From: Spongospora subterranea
Lineage: Eukaryota; Endomyxa; Phytomyxea; Plasmodiophorida; Plasmodiophoridae
Assembly: GCA_900404475.1 (NCBI GenBank)
Contig: OUQQ01000634.1
Span: forward strand, 2,209 to 13,821
Direction of reading: 5' to 3'
DNA length: 11,613 bases
Below the pieces are notes generated by a model. The model saw only the letters and a program-made list of their open reading frames with translations, searched no databases and was not told where the DNA came from. The position numbers were made by a program, and so were the translations under genes. The first letter of the stretch is position 1. Each line of letters starts with the position of its first letter. Shown here piece by piece: positions 1 through 8,013 of the stretch.

Positions 1-1
1 G

Positions 2-345
2 GATAACCCAGACGGATCATCCTCAGGAGAACCATTCGAGAAATGGGTGCGTTATCTGTAGAATGAACAAGATACCGAATTAAATGCTACGAAATGAACA
101 GGCCATGTAGCAAACGTTGAGGAAAACCCCTGGTAAAAATCCTTCAACCCTGCTGGACTAATGTAGGAATTCGTCGAGGCGACAGCAACTCAAGCGTACG
201 ACCTGCGTAAATGAAGGGGATTTCCCCTGTGCCCCCGATGGGTTCGCGAAGGTCCTTGTATGAGTTCGTGTCCACATGACGAGCGATCGTCAGATGGCGC
301 TAGCGTAGATACGGGTACACTACAAGACCTAACGCGAATGTGTTA
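2..345 (+). pseudogene. Possible retroelement zinc-knuckle remnant
   Basis: In the frame through 230-277 the translation reads LCPRWVREGPCMSSCPH, with Cys-x8-Cys-x3-Cys spacing plus Trp at +3 and Gly at +7 of the motif. From memory, this spacing resembles the Cys-rich knuckle (Cys-x2-aromatic-x4-Gly-x-Cys-x3-Cys-x5-His) in many retroelement-associated proteins of diatom genomes. The expected final His is a Ser here. The same frame upstream is interrupted by stops (for example the TGA just before the motif), so this would be a dead fragment. The boundaries are approximate: I only trust the knuckle itself. A chance match is possible because no second domain is recognised. Confidence 0.3.
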
Positions 346-1068
346 AACGAAATCACAAACCAAAAGGGGGGAGAGCTGGGTCATTGGTGTCGTATAAGGT
401 GAAGGGGCAATTGACAAGAAATTTGTCGTTGGCGAATTCGGGAACATCAGCAACGTCAACGTCCAGGATGGGATGGGCAAAATGTGTCCACAAGGGGGGG
501 GGTTGATCCCACCGGGCCTGGTAAAGGAGACGTGGACCATGGCGAATAGAGGTGGTCAACATTATTCCAACCACCACGAGGAGTGTCAGACTCCCAGAAC
601 ATGTCCTCTTGAACCATCAATATTGGATATTGCACCACAAGCACGTCAATAGCGATTACTTATCGAGAAAACCGACTCATGGCGACACAAACAGAGAACT
701 TGTGCTTGGCGTTTCAAGTCATCCCATGGGCCGCAATTGGACCAGACAAACCCGTTCACGGCCGTAGATTGGTCCCGGTACCGTTGTTGGACCGATTTGT
801 CGGCGCCATGGTGCTGTCTGGGCATCGGCGTGAGGGTCGCGTTCGGCACCATTGATGTTGTGTACGGTTGCGTCGTTGCCCCCCGCGCTTGTGCGAATCG
901 CTTTCGATCGATCCCTCAATAGGCGGGCCCATGTGCGGATTGAGAAACCAGGACACCTTAGAACAAACGCGGTTCATCTTCCATCATTGTCGGGAGTTGT
1001 CAATATCGATGGGTTCGGAGTGACACCGCTTTACCCGGAACGCACTCGAGGTTGTGTCAGATTACTCT

Positions 1069-1090
1069 TCTCTCTCTCTCTCTCTCTCTC
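1069..1090. repeat. (TC)11 microsatellite
   Basis: Eleven uninterrupted TC units, preceded by a shorter imperfect CT tract. It lies about 210 bases beyond the stop of the minus-strand 551-residue gene. On that strand it reads as a GA tract. Confidence 0.95.
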
Positions 1091-1298
1091 TATGGAGTAG
1101 GACAACGTGAAGCTACAACGTACACTAAACGAGGTCGGGCACTTTTTCATTTGACGAAATCTACAAAGAAGGGTTCGACGACGAAGCAATATCGCGCGTT
1201 GGTGATCTGTGAATGACGCCAGGGCCACACAGGTTGGCAATCCAGGGAGGCGATATCACCCTCGAAAACGTCGATTTGTATTAGAACGGATTCCGACA

Positions 1299-2954
1299 TT
1301 AACTGGTTTGCAATGAGTCAATCAAGGCCTTAAGGTTGGTAGTGGCGATCATTGTCAGGGTATCACTCCCCTGACATCTTTCAGCGATACGCCACAGGGT
1401 CCCATAAAGGTACCCGGTCAGGCGGATGCCGACGTCGACAGAGTCGGGACTCTGGGCGAAAATCAGGGACGTCGACTTTTTGCGAGCAAGATACATTGTC
1501 CAGCCCTTGATCGCGACGTAATCGAGGGCATGCTTCGTCGGCACGAAATAGAGCGATAGCAATACGCAACTTGCCTTGACGCAAAGGGACACGAAAGGGA
1601 AATGGCGATAGTACCGATATGCGAATCGCCACATCGCTTCTAGATTCTCCAATATTTCCCGAACGTGAATGGCGTAATTCGGAGATACGCTGCCGATGAC
1701 GGCGTCCATCTTCCTCACAAGCTGATCAGATGTTGTTGAGGTTTTGGCCCGGAAATCCCGGTGAGCAGCCACCAGCAGTCGGAACTCGTCGAAGAGGGAC
1801 GGATGTGCCAAAGGTGGTGCCGACGAAGGATCATCCGCTTTCCGCACAGGGAGTCCGAGCCCGACCAGATAATCCTCGATCCCTCGTCGAAGACCATCGG
1901 CGGCCGCCCATCCGAACACGGGATACTGAAATTCTTGGTGGACCGATATACACCCTTTGGTTTCTCGATCATCAACCACCGCAACTGAATCAGACAGGCA
2001 AAGCATTCCATCTTCCAGTCGTTGTAGGATATCGACATTTTCGGGGATTCCTTGCAAACGGGACCAACATTGCTTATTGCATAGCTTGTTAGAACGTTCT
2101 CGTGTCCGTTTTTTGTAAACACGGTCGTCGTAGAGATGTCGTCGTAGCGCCATGTCATGTGCCTGCGCGTCGGGATCGCGTGTGGCGACGGCAGTTGACG
2201 AACCTGATGCCCGTTTTCTGGAGATCTGATTGGTGCCGGGAGCCGCTGGTCGTAGCGCCATGTCGTTGGAGGACGGACGTGGTTGCCGTTTTGCAGTATG
2301 GCGCTTCACGTTGAACCCAGCCGGTAGTCGTATCGTCGACCTGAAGTCGGGCGAATAGATCTCCCGAGCGGCAGTTGAAGAGCCTCGTTGTCGTTTGCTG
2401 TTCTGGTAAATGGTGTCAATATCAAGTTTTCGTTTCTTCGGTTTGATGTCGGGCGGGAAGAATTTCGCGACGGCAGTTAAAGGGACGACGATCGCGCTCG
2501 GATCAGTGGTGATCATGGGGTTCTGAGCACTTGCGCGACTGATTGATGGATCATCGAGGGCCATGGCGTCTTCTGATGGGGTGAACGTGGTCGGGACCAG
2601 GTCAGAGGAACACTGGGTCAATGGCGCCACATTTGATGGAGGAGTACGGGGGGCAAAACTTGACGGATAACGATCGTCGCCATAAATATCGAAACAATCA
2701 ACCAGGTCAGGAAACAATTCCCACCAGGGGAGTTGAGTAGAGTGGGTCGGATTTGGTAAAGGAGTGGAGGGAAATAAATACGGTGACCAACCACCGTCAT
2801 AATCCACGAACGCATCGCGGGCAGGACCGTTATCGGAACTCACACCATCATCTGACGGTGATGGATCATCGTGCGGTATATGGGGATGACCCCCATCGCC
2901 ACCCGCGACATTCCCCACTACCGCAATGGCGGTCGCTATCCAGAAATATATCAT
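1299..2954 (-). CDS. Orphan 551-aa protein, signal peptide plus NLS-like clusters
   Basis: I do not recognise this family. The frame stays open for over 1.6 kb and ends at TAA. I take the ATG at 2954, with A at -3; the frame extends seven codons further only with a GTG. Residues 1-19 (MIYFWIATAIAVVGNVAGG) look like a signal peptide. Residues 20-160 are rich in Asp, Pro and Ser. Basic NLS-like clusters follow at 171-178 (KPKKRKLD), 187-190, 246-248 and 281-287. Two short internal repeats occur: a basic GSSTA stretch near 187-196 and 246-255, and DMALR near 231 and 267. Residues about 298-551 form the likely domain, with a hydrophobic segment at 452-474. A broken copy of this domain lies at 5100-5905, which supports real coding. 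E2F-like palindromes lie about 300 bases upstream. A secretory start with nuclear signals is contradictory: either the start is internal, or the basic tracts do another job. Confidence 0.7.
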   Translation of the reverse strand: MIYFWIATAIAVVGNVAGGDGGHPHIPHDDPSPSDDGVSSDNGPARDAFVDYDGGWSPYLFPSTPLPNPTHSTQLPWWELFPDLVDCFDIYGDDRYPSSFAPRTPPSNVAPLTQCSSDLVPTTFTPSEDAMALDDPSISRASAQNPMITTDPSAIVVPLTAVAKFFPPDIKPKKRKLDIDTIYQNSKRQRGSSTAAREIYSPDFRSTIRLPAGFNVKRHTAKRQPRPSSNDMALRPAAPGTNQISRKRASGSSTAVATRDPDAQAHDMALRRHLYDDRVYKKRTRERSNKLCNKQCWSRLQGIPENVDILQRLEDGMLCLSDSVAVVDDRETKGCISVHQEFQYPVFGWAAADGLRRGIEDYLVGLGLPVRKADDPSSAPPLAHPSLFDEFRLLVAAHRDFRAKTSTTSDQLVRKMDAVIGSVSPNYAIHVREILENLEAMWRFAYRYYRHFPFVSLCVKASCVLLSLYFVPTKHALDYVAIKGWTMYLARKKSTSLIFAQSPDSVDVGIRLTGYLYGTLWRIAERCQGSDTLTMIATTNLKALIDSLQTS

Positions 2955-3212
2955 TCTGACACCAGAGTCGCACACCGAGAATAATTTGTGATTGATATCT
3001 CAGTTGTCAGAAGGCCGCGAAGTGGACGGAAAACACGTTCACGGGGGGAATCAACACCGTAGACGGGGCAACAAACACCGTGTACGGACTTGGGGCACAC
3101 GACTCATTTCCGCCTTTCGCAACATCATTAAGTGGCATCACATACTAGAAAATGTTCGATTTTTAGACACTGAAAATCCGCCGGGAAAATCGACTTTCGC
3201 GAATCGGGTGTC

Positions 3213-3290
3213 AAATATAAACTGTGCGAAAAACCGGTGTTGCCCTCGATTTTGGCGCCAACACCCGTCGCCTTTTGTTTTGGCGCCAAC
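3213..3290 (-). promoter_or_regulatory. Twin E2F-like palindromes with nearby TATA-like box
   Basis: The 13-mer TTTTGGCGCCAAC occurs exactly twice, at 3250-3262 and 3278-3290, with starts 28 bases apart. Its core TTGGCGCCAA is a perfect palindrome and contains TTTGGCGC, which fits the E2F/DP consensus TTTSSCGC. On the minus strand an AT-rich TATATTT-like box (about 3213-3221) lies some 30 bases downstream of the sites. The sites are about 300-335 bases upstream of the minus-strand ATG at 2954 and 165-200 bases upstream of the possible plus-strand start at 3454, so a shared bidirectional promoter is possible. Control by E2F is inferred from the motif. Confidence 0.5.
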
Positions 3291-3453
3291 TTCTCGGGTA
3301 TGTGTCATAACTTCTGTTTTCATCACGATATGCCCCGAGTATCGGAGTGAGCTCAGCTGTTATCGGATACCGAAAGTTTCTTGCGATTATCAGCGATGCA
3401 GCAAGAAATGTATCGGAATTCGAATCAGAAACGCTCCGCGCGAGAGTCGTTTG

Positions 3454-3938
3454 ATGATTCGATCTGTGGAATACCGATGCACAAAGACATCTGCTTCCGC
3501 GAAGAACGTTGAACAAGCCGTACAGGTTCTCCCGACGCTTGAAGTGGGCGATGATGTGCAAGAGGTGCGAGTCTGTCAGGAAGCGTTTTGCGTCAATTTG
3601 AATGAAATCGCAAATGCGATTGTGTCACCCTCCTCACTAAAATTGTTCAATCAACAATTGTACAGGTTCTCCCATGTTCGATGCTGAATCCATGCATCCT
3701 CGGCGTGAGGTTTGGATCCAGCTTGCTCGCGCATTGGACCGGATTGAACATTTTGGAAAACGGAGCTGCAATTGGCAAAGCAGCCCGAGTCAAGGGCGTT
3801 GGATATGGCACCACCACGTCAGATACGAAGAGGGTCATTGCAGTTCTGCAAGAACTGGCCCCCAGATACGTCAAGTGGCGTGACGAGCAAGAAAGACGGG
3901 ACCTCAGCGATCATGATCCCGACGAATTGTGGTTTTGA
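3454..3938 (+). CDS. Possible two-exon gene, about 114 aa, unknown function
   Basis: The model is exon 1 at 3454-3525 and exon 2 at 3666-3938, ending at TGA. The 140-base intron would begin CAG|GTTCTC and end TTGTACAG|GT; a donor six bases earlier (GTACAG, 3520) keeps the same frame. Removing it joins two frames that are otherwise separate, giving a protein that starts MIRSVEYRC and ends YVKWRDEQERRDLSDHDP followed by ELWF. Exon 2 has a Gly-rich middle (GVGYGTTTSD) and a charged C-terminal helix. No family is recognised. The plus frame stays open back to 2992, but a start there would nearly abut the divergent gene, so I prefer the internal ATG. The intron edges coincide with a 14-base direct repeat, so slippage or an insertion duplicate is an alternative. 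Coding status is uncertain. Confidence 0.28.
3520..3673 (+). repeat. 14-base direct repeat bounding 140-base segment
   Basis: GTACAGGTTCTCCC occurs at 3520-3533 and again at 3660-3673, exactly 140 bases apart. It carries GT and AG dinucleotides placed so that the segment between could splice out as an intron, as proposed for the small plus-strand gene. It could also be a target-site duplication around a small insertion, although 14 bases is long for that. Confidence 0.6.
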
Positions 3939-5099
3939 AGGATTTTCATCCAATCGCCAGACGAGGAACACATATTGCCCTCGTTCATCGTCCCAGTCTG
4001 GATGGGGTGAATTCGCAGCAAAAAGTAGTTCTTGTCGTTGAATGTCATGTTGACTTTCGACTATAAGCGATCTATCCGCTAGCTCGATGGCCGGATGGAA
4101 CGCGATTCAACGGGTTGGGCATCTGGATCAGTGCCGGGGCAGTCAAATCGCTTTTGTTTTTGTCAAACGGGCAATATCAGTTTGGCGATTCCAGTTTTTT
4201 GTTAACCAAAACAGATGATCATTCCATATCGGCAGCCCAGCAGCATCTGCTCCTGAAAATGACGAATTCAATCTGAGGCTTTAACGAGGTCGCGTCGTTG
4301 TAGGGCACGGGAACGGGATTCGCAAAGAACGATTCCAAATCTCTACGATGTCGTCCGTCGTTCATCTGATGTGGAGTTGGCAGGCGACTGGATTATCGCA
4401 TGTTGGCGTTGGCGACTAAGGGCTGGCCTGAGCCGCTTTTCAGCAACCATTGGACCGAATCCTAGATCCAACTCCATGGGGTGGTCGCGATGATCCTCAA
4501 TACTGCACATAGACGTTTTCTATTTGAGCTTTTCTCACAACAGAAAGTTCCAAAAGTTGAGGGAGTAATGTCTAATGTGTATTTTGAGCGTCTAAACACA
4601 TCCAGAAGTGTCAGTAGCTCATCTCAGACGTGATAGAGCGCCTAAGACGTTGTATGTTCAAATTACGACGCCTGTAGGGCGAACGATTCGTTCATGACGG
4701 CGCTGAGGACGGTGGTTCAACATATATAACCTGGATTGAGGACGGCGGTATGCGAACGATGCCCCATTGACCGCATATTCAATCTGCCGGATCGTGCACG
4801 ATTATTTCTTCTCTCCCGACAAGCATCCACATATATATATATAGTGATAAGGTTCTGGCAAATCGTGTCCCATTGCCGCTGCGATTGTCGTCAGTTTCAG
4901 CGCCACCGAACTACAACCTCCAGGTCCTGGAACGAATAAGTGCAGGGGCTTTTGCGCGGTAGTTTTTCGGCGGCGCCCTCCAAAACATTTCAATCCAGGG
5001 GAACTCTGGCTGAAACTTGGGGGTGAACAAACCATACTGTCTATCAGAAACGACGTGTGTGTCGCCAAAGAAGGCAATTTCGTGATTTAAAGAACATTT
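3939..5099. other. About 1.2 kb with no recognisable gene
   Basis: Only short frames occur here. Visible structures are a perfect odd palindrome GAACGATTCGTTC (4681-4693), a 13-base near-identical repeat TGAGGACGGYGGT (4704-4716 and 4737-4749) with TATATAA between its copies (4723-4729), and a short AT run (4831-4843). If the broken gene copy at 5100-5905 once had the N-terminal half of its relative, that half should lie here. I see no trace of the signal peptide or the basic clusters. Confidence 0.5.
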
Positions 5100-5905
5100 T
5101 GCTGATTTCGTCATGTTCCTTGGTCCCGCCTAAAGGGAATTCCCAAAGATGCTGGTCTACCTGAAAGAACTGCCAAAATGATGTGATTTGTCTGGCTGGT
5201 TCAGTTACTGTGATGGATTGTCAAACAGCAAAAATTCCCTTATCGTTGCTCCAACAACTTGTGTTCATCTCAGTTGGGATCGGGGGCCGCTAATGACCTT
5301 CGAACAAGCGATCGAGAAGTATTTGAACGGGTTTGGACTCCCTGTGCAGGAAGAGGAAGCGATGAACCGCAGGCCTCGCCGTCGGCACCCTTGAAACCGC
5401 CGACCGTCTTCGAGGAGCTCCTACGACTGCTGTCTGCTCGCCATATCACCAGAAACCTTAACAGGTGCAAACGGCCATGATCGGTGATGTGTATCCATAT
5501 CGTGATAATCCTGTTCGGCAAATTTTGGAGAATGTGGAACTGATGTGCTGAATCGTTCCTCTCTATTATCGCCATCTCCTTTTTTCACTTAGTGAGGGCG
5601 TGTTGCTTATTGTTATCGCCACTCGGCGTGTCGATCTGACGGCCATTGCTTCTGTCGCGGGTCATGAACTGGACGAGTGATCGTGGTCGCGGAAAGTCAA
5701 CGACCTCATTTTTCATCCGGAGTCGGCAATTTAACCGGGCAGGCGGTAAGTTATCCAGGGACGTCAAATATTCAAGGGGAGTATGGGCTTAACAATGATC
5801 GTCGCCAGTACCGGGCATTAGAACCGTTCTTGATATCATCAATCAGTAAGAACCGGGATTTATTCAATGCAAAAGGGCGTTTCGTGGTGGATATCGCTCT
5901 CTGAA
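5100..5905 (+). pseudogene. Decayed paralog of the 551-aa orphan protein
   Basis: Across several frames the plus strand matches the C-terminal half of the minus-strand 551-residue protein, from about residue 298 to the end, in the same order. Examples, this copy versus the intact one: CLAGSVTVMD / CLSDSVAVVD; IEKYLNGFGLPV / IEDYLVGLGLPV; TVFEELLRLL / SLFDEFRLLV; VRQILENVELM / VREILENLEAM; YYRHLLF / YYRHFPF; LTMIVAST / LTMIATTN. Nucleotide similarity is also visible (GGTCCCGCC then GGGAATTCCC near 5120-5142). At least three frame changes and several in-frame stops mean it cannot make the full domain. The N-terminal half is missing. It lies inverted relative to, and about 2.1 kb from, the intact gene. 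The left edge near 5100 is approximate. Confidence 0.8.
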
Positions 5906-6520
5906 CTGTGAAACTGTTTGTCGCTGACATCATTTGCAGACCAACATTATATCGTTTCGCTGGATTCCTGCATCATTCATCGACACCCTAATGTTGACCA
6001 TACAGCGTCGACTAAGGCACCGACGCATTAGGTTCGATTTTGAAAACCAACCGAAAGAATGCTGCTGATGGGGTATTCGGAGCAAAATCTAGAGGGCGCA
6101 TACGTCGGTGACACCCTGAACGGGATAAAGGAATGGTGTCGACTCTGTCAGAGGCAAGACGCAGACATCTTCGAAAGTCAGCATCGCTTTGTTCATGAGC
6201 ATTATCGGCGACTTGCGTGTTTTGTGTCGTTCACGTTTTGTCTAAGCGAAAGCCCCAGCCCTCATTCCTGACAGCATTATCACGGGCACAATAGAGGTTT
6301 CGTTGGAAAATCCACTCGGACTCGAAAAACTGTTCGACCTCACATCAATGTCTCGGCCATGATGGAGCCATCACAAATATAGGGGCGCGCGCTATATTCT
6401 CCTTCCAGTCAAAGTGCGCCGAAATCTCCAGTTCCGCAAAGTTCTCGGCTCTTGACGCATTCCTGTGCAGTACCTCAGTCACCATACATACACATTCTGG
6501 AGGCCGCGTCCGAGAAATGA
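5906..6520. other. Spacer without recognised gene
   Basis: This stretch lies between the broken orphan-gene copy and the Hsp70 cluster. One plus-strand frame at 6059-6271 (70 residues, starting MLLMGYSEQN, with a Cys-x2-Cys and several His) is protein-like in composition, but it matches nothing I know and has no second support. I leave it uncalled as a gene. Nothing upstream of 6521 looks like the part of Hsp70 that should precede the first fragment. Confidence 0.45.
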
Positions 6521-6938
6521 CAAGAGAGAGCGATATGGACTTGGCCCAACGTGATCCTGTTCGAGTTGGCAAGAATTTCCCAGGTCATCAAGGTTTTTTT
6601 CTTGGCAATAGTCAAGGTTGTTGCCCAACACAAAATGCGGATACCCTTCGATCCGAACGGGCAAAAAAACTTGTTCTCAAGTTTGTTCAAAGAATTGAGG
6701 CCCCAAACATTATGTAAAGGTAACCTGTGTCAGCAATGGGTTTAACGATAACGAATCATTGGCAATAATCAAAGAAAAAATCTGGGCAAACCGCCTGAAG
6801 AATTTGGGTGTATTCGATCCCGTTGCCAAAAAATGTGATGCCACAGTATATTATGAGGAACGTACCGTCCTCTAAGGGCAACGACACGTCCATGTTGGCG
6901 ATAACGATGGCGCTACTGTGTTACGACGACACTGCATC
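6521..6938 (+). pseudogene. Hsp70-like pseudogene fragment, copy 1
   Basis: The fragment spans the end of the Hsp70 ATPase domain and the linker into the substrate-binding domain. In order, over shifting frames: SDMDL (Hsp70 usually SDIDEVVLVGG), ARISQVIKVFF (usually TRIPKVQKLLKDFF), IPFDPNGQK (usually SINPDEAVA), then VKVTCVSNGFNDNESLAI, NVMPQYIMRNVPSS (usually GGVMTPLIxRNTTIP) and KGNDTSMLAITM (usually DNQTSVTIxV). Frameshifts separate these blocks and the GG of the phosphate-2 loop is lost, so no ATPase can be made. The same decayed text recurs inverted in the two minus-strand copies that follow, so duplication happened after much of the divergence. Hsp70 assignment rests on ordered motif resemblance only. 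Confidence 0.55.
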
Positions 6939-7440
6939 GGTAATAAACAGTTTATCGGTGCACGGTACGGTCCTTGCTTTGACAAAAAGTACCGGCGAAA
7001 GGACGACAACATCTCACACCGACTTACCGCGTTTGATACTTTTTGCCAAAACAAGGTTTATTACAGCGAATCTAACGATGCAGTGTCGTCCTGTACCACC
7101 ATGGCTATCGCCACCATTGCTAATAACTGTTTTGGAGGACCTGAGGTTCGTCAAAGAATACTGAGGCATCACCATCTCTGTCAAAAAGATCGAATACTCG
7201 AACTCTTCAGCGGTGTGCCCAGAGAAAAATTTGGTTATGGCCAGAAACTCTTGATCGTCAAACACGTTGTTGACGCACGTTGCCTTAACATTTGCTTTGG
7301 CGCCTCTATTCTTTTGAGTGAATTTGATTACAAGTTTTTGCCCGTTCGAATCGATCGATATCAGCATTTTATGCTGGACAACAACCTTGACTATTGCCAA
7401 GACAAAACCTTGATGGCCTTGCGAGTATTCGATCAGATCA
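6521..7440. repeat. Large imperfect palindrome centred near 7014
   Basis: The plus-strand Hsp70 fragment (6521-6938) and the minus-strand fragment (7067-7422) are inverted copies pointing tail to tail. Pairing continues inward past both fragments: CCTTG...AAAAAGTA (6972-6991) pairs with TACTTTTT...CAAGG (7037-7056), leaving a loop of about 45 bases (6992-7036). TAATAAAC (6941-6948) also pairs with GTTTATTA (7056-7063), offset by an indel of about 24 bases. A transcript through this locus in either direction would fold into a hairpin of roughly 400 imperfect pairs. Confidence 0.75.
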
Positions 7441-7640
7441 TGCTACCGCAGATTCGACGCAAATCCGCGTCCAGAGCCACACCGCTTGACAGGGTGTTCA
7501 AGCGTTGTGTCGTTCTCGATTTCATCAACGAGAGGGTTCGTCCGGAGACCATCTGCCCAGAACACTTGCTTCTAAAATCAAGGACTGAGCAAGGTCCGCT
7601 CTGACCAGTTTCGGATTGTTGGACAGAAATCAGTAGAACT
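7067..7640 (-). pseudogene. Hsp70-like pseudogene fragment, copy 2
   Basis: Read on the minus strand from 7640 down, this copy holds the part of Hsp70 before the ATPase end (ALDADLRR, compare Hsp70 ALxDAxL) followed by AIKVL (RIPKVxKLL position), HKMLISIDSNGQK (SINPDEAV position), GAKANVKATCVNNVFDD (YGAAVQA position) and VMPQYSLTNLRSSK (VMTPLIxRNTTIP position). Stops and frame changes interrupt it. The stretch 7423-7640 is repeated in the same orientation at 8251-8453 with most bases identical. Long frames on both strands here, including a plus-strand frame of 228 residues at 6918-7604, arise from the palindrome and do not look like genes. Confidence 0.55.
7423..7640. repeat. Direct repeat with 8251-8453
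   Basis: This segment and 8251-8453 run in the same orientation. They share long identical runs, for example CCAGAGCCACACCGCTTGAC (7471 and 8286), and the same text again around AACACTTGCTTCTAAAATCA. Differences are scattered substitutions and a few small indels. This is clearly closer than the neighbouring Hsp70-like arms are to one another, so it may be a younger duplication or have been homogenised. Confidence 0.85.
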
Positions 7641-8013
7641 TTTCAGCCTCCAGTGAATCTAACTCTGCAGTGTCGTCGTAACACTGTACCGCCATCGTTA
7701 TCGCCACCGTTGACGTGTTGTTGCCTTTAGAGGGCTTGACGTTCCTCATAGTATACTGTAGCATCACAACGGGATCGAAATACACTCCAATTTCTTCTGC
7801 GGTTTGCCCAGAACAATGTTGATTTTTGCCAAAGATTCGTTGTCGTCAAACACATTGCTGACGCAGGTTGCCTCTACGTAATGCTTAGGGCCTCAATTCT
7901 TTGAATAAATTTATTTAATCACAAATTTTTGCTCGTTAGGATCCATCGATATCAGCATTTTGTGTTGGGGGCAACAACCTTGATTACTGCCAAGAATAAA
8001 CCTTGATGACCGG

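Larger units (their letters stand above)
1..1298. other. Gene-poor stretch, no intact gene recognised
   Basis: No open frame in this 1.3 kb exceeds about 80 residues, and none resembles a known family across its length. Visible contents are a zinc-knuckle-like remnant (about 230-277), a run of nine G (494-502) and a (TC)11 microsatellite (1069-1090). A minus-strand frame at 353-577 has a protein-like composition near its end (acidic and aliphatic, then Pro-rich) but I cannot assign it. The last 200 bases lie 3' of the minus-strand 551-residue gene and probably include its 3' untranslated region. Confidence 0.5.

Noticed and set aside
353..644. Overlapping minus-strand frames (up to 74 residues) near the left end
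   Set aside because: Their composition is somewhat protein-like, but there is no recognisable motif, second copy or splice model to support a gene.
2955..2975. Seven-codon N-terminal extension of the orphan protein
   Set aside because: It would need a GTG start at 2975. The ATG at 2954 has a good -3 A and begins exactly at the hydrophobic signal-like segment.
2992..3453. Long upstream start for the plus-strand small gene (frame open from 2992)
   Set aside because: A start there would lie only 38 bases from the divergent ATG at 2954 and would put the twin E2F-like sites and TATA-like box inside coding sequence. No domain is visible in the extra stretch.
4831..4843. (AT)6 run as a promoter TATA element
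   Set aside because: It is a short simple repeat with no gene starting at a suitable distance.
6918..7604. Plus-strand open frame of 228 residues
   Set aside because: It spans the palindrome centre and runs antisense to Hsp70-like copy 2. Its recognisable text is on the other strand and in copies 1 and 3, so it is an accidental open frame.
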